Part shown: in pieces, positions 42,210-50,587 of the stretch
Layout: each line of letters begins with the position of its first letter
How positions within the stretch are numbered: the stretch's first letter is position 1
Source of the DNA: Bradyrhizobium agreste
Lineage (GTDB): Bacteria > Pseudomonadota > Alphaproteobacteria > Rhizobiales > Xanthobacteraceae
Direction: 5' to 3'
DNA length: 64,000 nucleotides
Assembly: GCF_016031625.1 (NCBI RefSeq)
Contig: NZ_JACCHP010000003.1
Coordinates: forward strand, 310,001 to 374,000
Position numbers and translations under genes: made by a program
Notes under the pieces: generated by a model
Seen by the model: the letters and a program-made list of their open reading frames with translations, nothing else
The model's database searches: none
What the model was told of the DNA's origin: nothing

Positions 42210-42980
42210 ATGACATCCAGCCGGTTTGATCTCCGCGGCAAGGTCGCGATCGTCACGGGAGGCAATGGCGGCATCGGGCTCGGCATGGCGCGCGGCCTCG
42301 CCGATGCCGGCGCCGATATTGCCGTGGTCGGACGCAACGAGACCAAGTCCGCCGCCGCCGTGGCCGATCTCAGGCAGCGCGGCGTGAAGGCGATCGCCGT
42401 CGCCACCGACGTGACCGACAAGGCGGCGGTCGCAGCAATGATCGACCGTGTCGTCAAGGAGCTCGGCCGCATCGACGTCCTCGTCAACAATGCCGGCATG
42501 AGCATCCGCAAGCCGCCGCACGAGCTCGAGCTCGACGAGTGGAACAAGGTGATCGACACCAACCTCACCAGCGCCTTCGTGTGCTCGAAGCTGGCCTATC
42601 CGGCGCTGAAGGCGTCCGGCAACGGTAAGGTGATCAACATCGGCTCGATGATGTCGATCTTCGGGGCGAGCTTCGCGACCGCCTATGCGGCCAGCAAGGG
42701 CGGCATCGTGCAGTATACCCGCGCCTGCGCCAATGCCTGGGCGCCCGACAACATACAGGTCAACGCCATCCTGCCGGGCTGGATCGACACCGATCTCACC
42801 CGCGGCGCGCGGCAGCAGGTTTCGGGGCTGCACGAGCGCGTGCTGGCGCGCACGCCCGCGGGCCGTTGGGGCGACATCGACGACTTCGCCGGCATCGCCG
42901 TTTTCCTCGCCTCGCCCGCGTCGAATTTCGTCACGGGCACGGCGATCCCGGTCGACGGCGGATTCTCGGTGATGGCCTGA
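42210..42980 (+). CDS. short-chain dehydrogenase/reductase (SDR)
   Basis: A 256-residue classical SDR with TGGNGGIGLGMARGL (cofactor loop), VVGRNE, LVNNAGMSIRK, the catalytic Ser in NIGSMMSIFG, YAASKGGIVQYTRACA (Tyr/Lys) and the C-terminal ASNFVTGTAIPVDGGFSVMA. The basic residue after beta-2 (GRN) suggests NADP preference. Substrate unknown. It follows the small membrane protein gene. Confidence 0.88.
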   Translation: MTSSRFDLRGKVAIVTGGNGGIGLGMARGLADAGADIAVVGRNETKSAAAVADLRQRGVKAIAVATDVTDKAAVAAMIDRVVKELGRIDVLVNNAGMSIRKPPHELELDEWNKVIDTNLTSAFVCSKLAYPALKASGNGKVINIGSMMSIFGASFATAYAASKGGIVQYTRACANAWAPDNIQVNAILPGWIDTDLTRGARQQVSGLHERVLARTPAGRWGDIDDFAGIAVFLASPASNFVTGTAIPVDGGFSVMA

Positions 42981-43014
42981 GGCCGGCCTGCCAGCGCTTC
43001 AACAACCCGAAAAG

Positions 43015-43041
43015 AAGCCCCGGACAAAGGCCGGGGCTTTT
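43015..43041. terminator. rho-independent terminator
   Basis: AAGCCCCGG (43015-43023) pairs with CCGGGGCTT (43031-43039) and is followed by TTT. It lies between the convergent SDR and outer-membrane protein genes. Confidence 0.85.
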
Positions 43042-43091
43042 GAATTGAGGCAGTGCTTTTCTTGATCGTTGGTCGCGTTGCGTCGACGTGC

Positions 43092-43859
43092 TCAGTAGCG
43101 GGCGATGGTGGGTGCGTCGAACTTGTAGCTCGCGCGCACCACGGCCCACTGAATGTCGCGCGGCTTGGCATCGAAGGTGTAGTTTCCGGAGGTCCCGCCG
43201 AGCTGATAGGTCTGGCTGACGAAGGCCGCATAATTGTATTCGAGGCCGACGATCCAGTTGCGGGTGACGCCGTATTCCCAGCCGGCGCCGACGGTCCAGC
43301 CGTTGGCCCAATGGGTTTGTCCGCCCGAGCCCGTCGCCACACCGACGGTATCGGTGACCGAGAGGCGGTTGTTCGCGCCGGCATAGCCGCCCTTGATGTA
43401 GAAGAGGTTGTTCTGCACCGCGAAGCCGGCGCGGCCGACGACGGTCGCGAGCACGTTGGTACGCCAGGAGAACACGTCGTCCGCGACGCCAAACACGTTG
43501 TTTACGACGGTGCCCTTGTTGTCGAGGCCGGAGATCGTGCCCTCCACGCCGAACACGTAGTTGTTGGCCTGCCAGTTGTAGCCGATCTGGGCACCACCCA
43601 TCACGCCCGAATTGCGCTGACGGAAGCCCTCGCCCGGCGAAAGATCGCCGAACGCCGCGCCCGTGCCGTTATTGATGAACTGCTGGTTGGTCCATGCGCC
43701 ACCGATGTGGCCGCCGACATAGAAGCCGGTCCAGTTGAACAGCGGTTCGACATAAGCGGGCGCCTTCGTGTAGCGCGCACCGAGATCGGCGGCGGAGGCC
43801 GCACCCGTCGAAACCAGAGCGGTCGTGCAGGCGAAGGCGGCAATCAATTTATTACGCAT
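43092..43859 (-). CDS. Omp25/31-type outer-membrane beta-barrel protein (second)
   Basis: The 255-residue protein starts MRNKLIAAFACTTALVSTGAASA (signal peptide), then ADLGARYTKAPAYVEPLFNWTGFYVGGHIGGAW, the same family as the protein at 40342. Glycine- and aromatic-rich strands follow, ending VVRASYKFDAPTIARY. An upstream in-frame extension to 43895 has no support. It is an outer-membrane protein; its porin role is inferred from the family. Confidence 0.88.
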   Translation of the reverse strand: MRNKLIAAFACTTALVSTGAASAADLGARYTKAPAYVEPLFNWTGFYVGGHIGGAWTNQQFINNGTGAAFGDLSPGEGFRQRNSGVMGGAQIGYNWQANNYVFGVEGTISGLDNKGTVVNNVFGVADDVFSWRTNVLATVVGRAGFAVQNNLFYIKGGYAGANNRLSVTDTVGVATGSGGQTHWANGWTVGAGWEYGVTRNWIVGLEYNYAAFVSQTYQLGGTSGNYTFDAKPRDIQWAVVRASYKFDAPTIARY

Positions 43860-43970
43860 GGTACACCCCGTGTCCTTGGATGGGCGCACGGTCACAGACG
43901 GCTCTTACTAAAATTGAAATCAACACGGTTAATGTGGCGGTTGGGCACGCATCGCGCCGTGAATCCGGTG

Positions 43971-43997
43971 GCGATGTTGCAAGCGTGCAACGCATCG
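43971..43997. terminator. hairpin downstream of the FAD monooxygenase gene
   Basis: GCGATG and CATCGC flank an inner TTGCA...TGCAA stem with an AGCG loop and a two-base bulge. It lies within the 174-base spacer between the monooxygenase stop and the outer-membrane protein start, both on the minus strand. There is no T-run. Confidence 0.35.
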
Positions 43998-44033
43998 CGC
44001 GCAAATTCACACGGCGTTATCCCTACCGAAGTC

Positions 44034-45281
44034 CTACGATTGCGGTGCGGCGCGCGAATGCACGTGCTCGGGCCGCACGCCGAGCGCAAGCAGGCGCGCC
44101 GGAATGCCCTGCAGCCATGGCAGCGCGGTGATGAGCCGCACGATCAGCGGTACCTTCAGCGGCCGATCGCCGCCTTGCAAGGCGCCGCTGATGATGTTGT
44201 TCTGCACGACCACCTGCATTGCTTGCGTCATCTTCACCGGGAACTCGCGACGGCGCCTGACGGCATCAAGCTCGTGCTCGGACGGGCAGCCATGCTGCAG
44301 CTTGTCCGCCAGGAGGTTCGCGGTCGCAACCGCGTCCTGCACGGCGAGATTGACGCCGACGCCACCGACAGGCGACATCGCATGCGCGGCATCACCGATG
44401 CACAACAGGCCCGGCTGCGTCCAGCGCGTCAGACGGTTGATCGCGACGGTGAGCAGCTTGACGTCGTCGAAGCTCTTCACATCAGTGATGCCGGAGCGGA
44501 GGATCGGCGCCATGCGCACGACGTCGTCGAGCAACGCCGATAGTCCCCTCGCCTTCACCGCCTCGTACTGTCCCTTGGCGATGACATAGGCGCACTGCCA
44601 ATAATCGCCGCGGTCGAAGGTGATCATCATCTTGCCGGGCTCGACCCGCGCGAGCACGCGCTCGGTCTCGTCGGGTCGGCGGCCGGCGCGGAACCACAGC
44701 ACGTCCATCGGCGCGCCGATCTCCTCGACGCTAAGCCCGGCGCGCTCGCGCACCGTCGAATGCCGACCATCGCAGGCGACGGTGAGATCGGCTTCGATGT
44801 CGATGATGCCGTCAGGCGTCTTCGCCCGCACGCCGGCGATCGTCTCGCCGCGGCGGATCAGATCGATCGCTTCCGTGCTCATCATGACCTCGAGCGAAGC
44901 AAAGCGCCGGCCGGCCTCGCGCAAAAAATTCAAGAAGTCCCATTGCGGCATGAAGGCGATGAAGGGGTATTTGGTATGGAGCCGGCTGAGATCGGCAATG
45001 CGCACCGGCGTGCCGCCAAACAGACCATCCATCTTCTGCAGGCGCTGGTGCGGCAGCTTCAGGAAGCCGTCGATCAGGCCGAGTTCATCCATCACCTGAA
45101 GCGTCGACGGATGCACGGTGTCGCCGCGGAAGTCGCGGAAGAAATCCGCGTGCTTCTCCAGCACCACGACCTCGATGCCGGCCCTCCCCAGGAGGTAACC
45201 GAGCATCATGCCGGCAGGCCCCCCGCCGACGATACAGCAACGGACTTTCTTCGTCCGCTTCGCTTGTTGATCGGATGTCAT
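44034..45281 (-). CDS. FAD-dependent aromatic-type monooxygenase (UbiH/PheA class)
   Basis: The 415-residue class A flavoprotein monooxygenase has the Rossmann motif CCIVGGGPAGMMLGYLLGRAGIEVVVLEKH, the DG motif VACDGRHSTVRERAG, and the GD motif GLLCIGDAAHAMSPVGGVGVNLAVQDAVATANLLA. Such enzymes use NAD(P)H and O2 to hydroxylate aromatic or other rings. No regulator or partner enzyme is adjacent, so the substrate stays open. Confidence 0.9.
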   Translation of the reverse strand: MTSDQQAKRTKKVRCCIVGGGPAGMMLGYLLGRAGIEVVVLEKHADFFRDFRGDTVHPSTLQVMDELGLIDGFLKLPHQRLQKMDGLFGGTPVRIADLSRLHTKYPFIAFMPQWDFLNFLREAGRRFASLEVMMSTEAIDLIRRGETIAGVRAKTPDGIIDIEADLTVACDGRHSTVRERAGLSVEEIGAPMDVLWFRAGRRPDETERVLARVEPGKMMITFDRGDYWQCAYVIAKGQYEAVKARGLSALLDDVVRMAPILRSGITDVKSFDDVKLLTVAINRLTRWTQPGLLCIGDAAHAMSPVGGVGVNLAVQDAVATANLLADKLQHGCPSEHELDAVRRRREFPVKMTQAMQVVVQNNIISGALQGGDRPLKVPLIVRLITALPWLQGIPARLLALGVRPEHVHSRAAPQS

Positions 45282-45393
45282 TGCCGCCGCGATCTAGCTA
45301 TCGATCAAGAAATGCTTGACGATACTAGCGCGGTTCACGCCGAAGGCGGTCTCAATTTGCAGCGATAGCCCGCGCGGCCCGTTCGCAGCATAC

Positions 45394-45418
45394 AAAGGCC
45401 CGCAGAGCGCGGGCCTTT
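45394..45418. terminator. hairpin terminator
   Basis: AAAGGCCCGC (45394-45403) and GCGGGCCTTT (45409-45418) form a 10-base stem with a five-base loop, placed 16 bases beyond the stop of the glycine-rich protein gene on the minus strand. Confidence 0.75.
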
Positions 45419-45434
45419 GCCTGAAGCCGGATGA

Positions 45435-45827
45435 CTATTTCTGGTCTTCGTTGCTGGTCCCGGTCCCTGGACTGCCGATCGGCAAGCCATTGGGCGCATG
45501 ACCGACGCCCGAGTTTCGCTCAGCTTGGGCGGCAGCAGGCGTCCTACCGTTCGGGGTCGGTGGCTGAACGTTCGGATTGTTCAGGCTGGTGTTGGTGTTG
45601 ACGTTCGCTCCGGTGGTGGTGCCGTGGGTTCCCATTCCGGAGGGAGCCGATGGTCCCGAATTGGCGCTGCTGGGGGACGTGCCCGTTCCGGCACCTGAGC
45701 TTGCCGCAGATCCCGCGCCGGCGCCACTGGCACCGCCCGCACCGCCGCCGCCACCTCCGCCTTGAGCAAGAGCGGTCGTCGAGACTGCAGCACAAGCGAT
45801 CATCACGAGAATGGATTTGCGGATCAT
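45435..45827 (-). CDS. secreted Gly/Ser/Thr/Asn-rich low-complexity protein
   Basis: A 130-residue protein with a Sec signal (MIRKSILVMIACAAVSTTALA, cleavage near residue 21-22), directly followed by a seven-glycine run, Gly/Ala/Ser-rich sequence and an Asn/Thr/Pro-rich tail (NVNTNTSLNNPNVQPPTPNG). No domain is recognisable and the mature part is probably disordered. GGGAGA lies seven bases before ATG 45827. Possibly a surface or periplasmic protein; function unknown. Confidence 0.7.
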   Translation of the reverse strand: MIRKSILVMIACAAVSTTALAQGGGGGGGAGGASGAGAGSAASSGAGTGTSPSSANSGPSAPSGMGTHGTTTGANVNTNTSLNNPNVQPPTPNGRTPAAAQAERNSGVGHAPNGLPIGSPGTGTSNEDQK

Positions 45828-45953
45828 GGATCGTCTCCCTGGTTTGGCAGACAATCCAAGCGACCAATGAGTTGTTCCTTGCGCCAGAATCGACGTTCGC
45901 TTGCTTCAGGGCCTTTGCGACTTGCGTTTCCTCCCCGGCGGCCAAACAGACGG

Positions 45954-47468
45954 TCAATTATTGCTCCGGTTCGCGCTCCTGAAGCTCTTGATCTCCGACA
46001 CGCTGCCGTCGCGATAGGTCAGCTCCACCGAGACGGATTTCGTGCTCGGCGCGAGCTTCATGTAGAGCGGCATGCCGGCGGTGACTGCGCTGGGGTCGCG
46101 CATGTCGCAAGGCGGCATCTTCAGCACCTGGTTGGGCACGGCGGTGTCGATGCCGATGCGCACCTCGCGGATAGCGCAGCGGTAGGAGACGAGGTGGGTG
46201 TAGTAGACGAGCAGCCCGTTGAACTCGCGGAACGACAGCCAGCTCGTCGAGGTCATATCGAGGATCTTGCGCTGGTCGCGGATCAGCGCAGCCTCGGGAT
46301 CGAACCTGATCGGGAACGGGCCCTGCATGTCGCCGGACTGATCGACGTAACGGACCTCGATGGTCCCGGCCTGCGCATCCGGCGGCAGCTCGATCGACGG
46401 GTTCGGCATCCGCTTGCGCGTGCGCGGATCGAGCGTATCGATGAAGCCGGTCTCGCGGAAATCGCCCTGGCCTGCCATGCGCCAGGAAATGCCGAGCGTC
46501 GGATCGGCGAAGGAGAAGGTCACGCTCCATCCGCCATTGTGCCGCGAGAAGCTCGCGATCGGCGCGTTGAGGGTCTCCTCCTTGGGCATCTTCGGCACCG
46601 ACACCGGCGGCAGCGCCGCAAGCTTCGTTGGCGGCGGATCGTCCGAACGCGCGACGGCGTCTTTGGCGAGGCCGCTGAGGAAGACATCGTCGACCATCTG
46701 GTCGAAATAGACCGGCACCTGCCTGTGCTTCACGCTCTCGGCCATCTCGCTGACGGCACGGCGGGTGCGCTGCGCCACCTGCACCAGATTCTCGCCGGGC
46801 TTGAGCAGCTCCTTGGCGAAAGTGCGCGTGAACACCGAGTTTGGATTGGCGTCGTCATTGGAGAGGCGATCGAGCGCGGTCTGGCGGGGACCGGCGGAGA
46901 ACACCGAGAACACGCCCTCCGGCAGCTGCGTCATCGGCGCGAGCCCGCCGCCGCCGGCAACCGCGCGGATGCCCTTGCGCTCGAACGGATTGTTGCGGCA
47001 GGCGTCGAACACCAGGATCGAGGTTCGCGCCTTCTTGTTCTGCAGCCGCTCGACGATGCGGTCGGCCAGGATCGAGGCGTCGCGCACCAATTCTTCCTGA
47101 CCTTCGGTCGCCGCCGGCACGTCGGTCGGCAGCAGATAGTTCTGGCCGGCGATCTCGAAGCCGTGGCCGGCGTAGAAGAAGAACGCGGTGTCGCCGGGCT
47201 CGATCGCCTTGTCGAAGGCGAGCAGCGTCTCGGAGAATTGCTGCCGGTTCTGGTTTTCCGCGACCATCACCGAGAAGCCGAGCTGGCTCAAGGTGTCGCC
47301 CATGGTGCGGGCGTCATTGACCGCCTTGAGCAGCTTCGGCACGTTCTTGTATTCGTTGTTGCCGACGACGAGCGCGACGCGCTTCTCTGCCCAGGCGGGC
47401 GCTGCGAAACCGCTCAGGCTTGCTGCGAGGCCAAGGGCCGCCAGAATTCTGAAAAGCCGACGCGTCAT
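45954..47468 (-). CDS. exported caspase-like (peptidase C14, orthocaspase) protein
   Basis: The 504-residue protein has a signal peptide (RILAALGLAASLSGFAAPAWA, cleavage near residue 27). The caspase-like domain spans about residues 28-245, with KRVALVVGNNEYKNVPKLLKAVNDA, catalytic His102 in FFYAGHGFEI and Cys157 in LVFDACRNNPF. The remaining 250 residues are beta-rich with no family I can name. Orthocaspases cleave after Arg/Lys; the periplasmic location implies a role in envelope proteins, which is inference. It is divergent from an AraC regulator. Confidence 0.87.
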   Translation of the reverse strand: MTRRLFRILAALGLAASLSGFAAPAWAEKRVALVVGNNEYKNVPKLLKAVNDARTMGDTLSQLGFSVMVAENQNRQQFSETLLAFDKAIEPGDTAFFFYAGHGFEIAGQNYLLPTDVPAATEGQEELVRDASILADRIVERLQNKKARTSILVFDACRNNPFERKGIRAVAGGGGLAPMTQLPEGVFSVFSAGPRQTALDRLSNDDANPNSVFTRTFAKELLKPGENLVQVAQRTRRAVSEMAESVKHRQVPVYFDQMVDDVFLSGLAKDAVARSDDPPPTKLAALPPVSVPKMPKEETLNAPIASFSRHNGGWSVTFSFADPTLGISWRMAGQGDFRETGFIDTLDPRTRKRMPNPSIELPPDAQAGTIEVRYVDQSGDMQGPFPIRFDPEAALIRDQRKILDMTSTSWLSFREFNGLLVYYTHLVSYRCAIREVRIGIDTAVPNQVLKMPPCDMRDPSAVTAGMPLYMKLAPSTKSVSVELTYRDGSVSEIKSFRSANRSNN

Positions 47469-47607
47469 TGCAAAATATCCCGTTGCAGAACCGGCCCTGC
47501 CGCCGATCTTCGAACGGCAGTTCCTGGGACCCCCTGCCGCTGTGTGATAGTCGGCCCAGACCTGACCACGGTTCAAGGACCCGGGGCTCCGATTGGACGA
47601 TCCGGCT

Positions 47608-48678
47608 ATGGCCGATTCCGCTGGAATCTGCTTCCTTCTGAACAATTTCGCCGGAAGCGAGGGCGCCGTGTTGCATTGGTGTACGGACGAGGTCGACCCG
47701 AAGGATCGCTTCGACTATTGGCGCGAGGTGCGCGCCAAGGGGTTGTTCGGCGTCACCGCCGAGCTCGCGCGCGAGCGGCGCGCGGACTTCTTCGGCGAAT
47801 TCTCGCTGCGCCAGCTGGGCGGCGCCGGCCTCGTCGAGCTGAAGGCCTCGCCCTACACGGTCGAGCGCAGCGCGTCGGACATCGCCAACGCCCCGGGGGA
47901 GGCGATCTGCGTCTATCAGCAGCTCGGCAGCGGGAGCTGGTTCGGCGGCATGCGCACGAATGGCAGCTTCGCCACCAGCCATACCGATCAGCCTTACCGC
48001 ACCGCGCCGCTGGGCATCGGGGGCTTCCACCTGCGGATCCTCAAGATCCCCGTGAGGCACATCCCGGTGCAGGACAAGCGCCTGCGCGAGCTGACGCCCA
48101 GGATCTTCAACGATCCGGCCCTGGCGCCCCTGCTCGCAGCATGCTTTGCCGATCTCGGCGAGATCGCTGCGGACGATGCGCCCTCCGCCGCCCAGACCTC
48201 CTTGGTCCAAGCCACCTTGGTTCAAGCCACCTTGGTTCAAGCCTTGGCCCATCTGGCGCTGATCGAGCGCGGCATCGTGCGGCCCGGCAGCCGGCGGGGA
48301 CAGGCCGCGCTGCGGACCGCCCGCCTCTCGCAGGCCCGGCGGCTGATCGCGCGCCAGCTTCGGGACCCCAATCTGGCGCCGGCCATGGTCGCCGACCTGC
48401 TCGGCGTGTCCGTGCGTCACCTCCACATGCTGTTCGAGACGGCGGAGAAAAGCTTCTCCCAGACGGTGACCGACGAGCGCCTGAAACAGAGCCGGAAGCT
48501 GCTGCGCGAGGCCCCGGAGCGGCTGATCGCGGATATCGCCGCCTCGTGCGGCTTCGAGAGTCTGGCGACCTATTACCGGGTGTTCAATGCCGCCTATGGC
48601 ATGGCCCCCGGCGACTTCAGGCAAAGGGCTCGGACGAGCGTTAGCTCCCCCGGGGGAAAACCCCAGCCGCGCCCATGA
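47608..48678 (+). CDS. AraC family transcriptional regulator
   Basis: The protein has about 356 residues. Residues about 20-190 resemble the AraC_binding_2 domain (DPKDRFDYWREVRAKGLFGV, VYQQLGSGSWFG). The C-terminal HTH_18 domain (about 235-335) contains the two helix-turn-helix units DLLGVSVRHLHMLFETAEKSF and ADIAASCGFESLATYYRVFNAAYGMAPGDFRQ. The linker holds three copies of a five-residue LVQA(T/S) repeat (48199-48243). ATG 47608 is used; TTG 47593 is possible. It may control the divergent caspase gene. Confidence 0.87.
   Translation: MADSAGICFLLNNFAGSEGAVLHWCTDEVDPKDRFDYWREVRAKGLFGVTAELARERRADFFGEFSLRQLGGAGLVELKASPYTVERSASDIANAPGEAICVYQQLGSGSWFGGMRTNGSFATSHTDQPYRTAPLGIGGFHLRILKIPVRHIPVQDKRLRELTPRIFNDPALAPLLAACFADLGEIAADDAPSAAQTSLVQATLVQATLVQALAHLALIERGIVRPGSRRGQAALRTARLSQARRLIARQLRDPNLAPAMVADLLGVSVRHLHMLFETAEKSFSQTVTDERLKQSRKLLREAPERLIADIAASCGFESLATYYRVFNAAYGMAPGDFRQRARTSVSSPGGKPQPRP
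48199..48243 (+). repeat. three 15-base tandem repeats inside the AraC gene
   Basis: Three in-frame units of the form (T/A)CC TTG GT(C/T) CAA GCC encode SLVQA, TLVQA, TLVQA. The last two copies are identical. The repeat lies in the linker between the sensor and DNA-binding domains. Confidence 0.85.
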
Positions 48679-48726
48679 TTTGGGCAAAAACCTCAGGTTT
48701 TTTAGAGCCTTCCCGCGCCCGCTCCA

Positions 48727-48754
48727 TTGACTTTGGCCAATTCCCCCCTATGTT
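48727..48754 (+). promoter_or_regulatory. sigma-70-type promoter for the DEAD-box helicase
   Basis: TTGACT (48727-48732) and TATGTT (48749-48754) are spaced by 16 bases. The predicted start near 48761 gives an untranslated leader of about 150 bases before ATG 48914, long for this genome and reminiscent of cold-shock-regulated helicase mRNAs. Confidence 0.45.
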
Positions 48755-48913
48755 CCGGGGCGACGCGGCTCAGATCGAAGATCGATTCCTGAGCCTTGCG
48801 CTTTGTTCGCGTGAGTCAGCACCCCCAGCTTCTTTGAGAGCGCGCCGTTTCGGGGTGGAACGCGATAGCCTTACTACCCTCGATTCCGAACGGCGGTTTC
48901 GACCAGAGGCTCA

Positions 48914-50422
48914 ATGTCCTTTTCAAATCTCGGACTGTCCGAAAAAGTCCTCGCCGCAGTGGCGGCCACCGGTTACACCACCCCCACCCCCATCCAGGAA
49001 CAGGCGATCCCCCACGTCCTCGCACGCAAGGACGTGCTCGGCATCGCCCAGACCGGCACCGGCAAGACCGCGGCCTTCGTGCTGCCGATGCTCACCATCC
49101 TCGAAAAGGGCCGCGCCCGGGCGCGCATGCCGCGCACGCTAATCCTCGAGCCGACCCGCGAGCTGGCGGCCCAGGTGAAGGAAAACTTCGACCGCTACGG
49201 CGCCGGCCAGAAGCTCAACGTCGCCCTCCTGATCGGCGGTGTCTCGTTCGGCGACCAGGATGCCAAGCTGATGCGCGGCGTCGACGTGCTGATCGCGACC
49301 CCCGGCCGCCTGCTCGACCACACCGAGCGCGGCGGCCTCCTGCTCACCGGCGTCGAGCTGCTCGTCATCGACGAAGCCGACCGCATGCTGGACATGGGCT
49401 TCATCCCCGACATCGAGCGCATCTGCAAGCTCGTCCCCTTCACGCGGCAGACCCTGTTCTTCACCGCGACCATGCCGCCGGAAATCCGGCGCATCACCGA
49501 GGCCTTCCTGCACAATCCGCAGAAGGTCGAGGTCTCCAGGCCCGCCACGACCGCCGTCACCGTTACGCAAGCCCAGGTGCCCGCCGGCCGCGAGGCGCAC
49601 GAGAAGCGCGAATTGCTCCGCCGTTTGCTGCGCGAGGCCAAGGACCTCAAGAACGCGATCATCTTCTGCAATCGCAAGCGCGAGGTCGCGATCGTTCACA
49701 AATCGCTGCAGAAGCACGGCTTCAGCGTCGGCGCCCTGCACGGCGACATGGACCAGCCGGCCCGTATGGCTGCGCTCGACCAGTTCCGCAAGGGTGAGCT
49801 GCCCCTCCTCGTCGCCTCCGACGTCGCCGCCCGCGGCCTCGACATCCCCGAGGTCAGCCACGTCTTCAATTTCGATGTTCCCCACCACGCCGACGACTAC
49901 GTCCACCGCATCGGCCGTACCGGCCGCGCCGGCCGAACCGGCACCGCGATCTCGATCGTGACGCCGCTCGACCAGAAGTCGATGGCGGCGATCGAGAAGC
50001 TGATCGGCCAGAGCATTCCGCGCGCCGAAGGCGATTACGACGCCCCCGCCGAAGTGGGCGATCAAGGCGACCGTCCGCGCGAGCAGCGCGGCCGCGAGCG
50101 TTCACGCGGCGGACGCGGCAAGCCGCAGCGCGGCGAGCGGCGCGGACATGACCGCGAACGCAGCCACGAGCCGCGCGAAGCGCGTGGCGAAGCACGCCCG
50201 GCTGGCGAGGCGAGGCCCGCACGCGAGGCACGGCCTCCGCGCGAAGCCAGGCAATCATCCGAGCCGCGCCATGGTGCGCGCCCGCAAGCGAATTCGTCGC
50301 ATGTGCCCTCGATCGGCCGTCCCGAGCCGCGCCGCCAGCGCGAGGTCGACAGCGAGCCGGGCGATCACTCGCATCTGCCGGCGTTTCTGCTGCGTCCCGT
50401 GCGTTCCCCCGCCGGCGCCTGA
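48914..50422 (+). CDS. DEAD-box ATP-dependent RNA helicase (RhlE-like)
   Basis: A 502-residue protein. It starts with the Q motif (MSFSNLGLSEKVLAAVAATGYTTPTPIQEQAI), followed by AQTGTGKT, PTRELA, TPGR, VIDEADRMLDMGF, TATMPPE and, in RecA domain 2, RGLDIPEVSHVFNFD and HRIGRTGRAGRTG. Residues about 375-480 form an Arg/Gly/Glu-rich tail with RGRERSRGGRGKPQRGERRG, typical of RNA-binding extensions. It is likely involved in ribosome assembly or mRNA decay at low temperature. Confidence 0.92.
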   Translation: MSFSNLGLSEKVLAAVAATGYTTPTPIQEQAIPHVLARKDVLGIAQTGTGKTAAFVLPMLTILEKGRARARMPRTLILEPTRELAAQVKENFDRYGAGQKLNVALLIGGVSFGDQDAKLMRGVDVLIATPGRLLDHTERGGLLLTGVELLVIDEADRMLDMGFIPDIERICKLVPFTRQTLFFTATMPPEIRRITEAFLHNPQKVEVSRPATTAVTVTQAQVPAGREAHEKRELLRRLLREAKDLKNAIIFCNRKREVAIVHKSLQKHGFSVGALHGDMDQPARMAALDQFRKGELPLLVASDVAARGLDIPEVSHVFNFDVPHHADDYVHRIGRTGRAGRTGTAISIVTPLDQKSMAAIEKLIGQSIPRAEGDYDAPAEVGDQGDRPREQRGRERSRGGRGKPQRGERRGHDRERSHEPREARGEARPAGEARPAREARPPREARQSSEPRHGARPQANSSHVPSIGRPEPRRQREVDSEPGDHSHLPAFLLRPVRSPAGA

Positions 50423-50483
50423 AGCGCGTTGGCGCTGCAGATTTCGATTGAAGAACCTCACTTTGCAATTTTTTGGATGTCTC

Positions 50484-50512
50484 CGTGAACGTATATTTAC
50501 GGGGCGTTCACG
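50484..50512. promoter_or_regulatory. inverted repeat upstream of the diguanylate cyclase
   Basis: CGTGAACG (50484-50491) and CGTTCACG (50505-50512) form an 8-base dyad with a 13-base AT-containing spacer, about 75 bases upstream of the chosen start of the GGDEF gene. Operator or RNA hairpin; unassigned. Confidence 0.4.
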
Positions 50513-50587
50513 ATCGTCCGTTAGCCTACGAACATAATTTAGGGATTGCTGCGGTCGATGGCGCGTCGGCCGCTGTGGGGATGTTCA

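Noticed and set aside
45762..48644. A very long forward open frame opposite the caspase gene that continues into the AraC region
   Set aside because: It is antisense to two genes with intact motifs, has Arg/His-rich composition typical of GC-rich shadow frames, and shows no domain or ribosome site.
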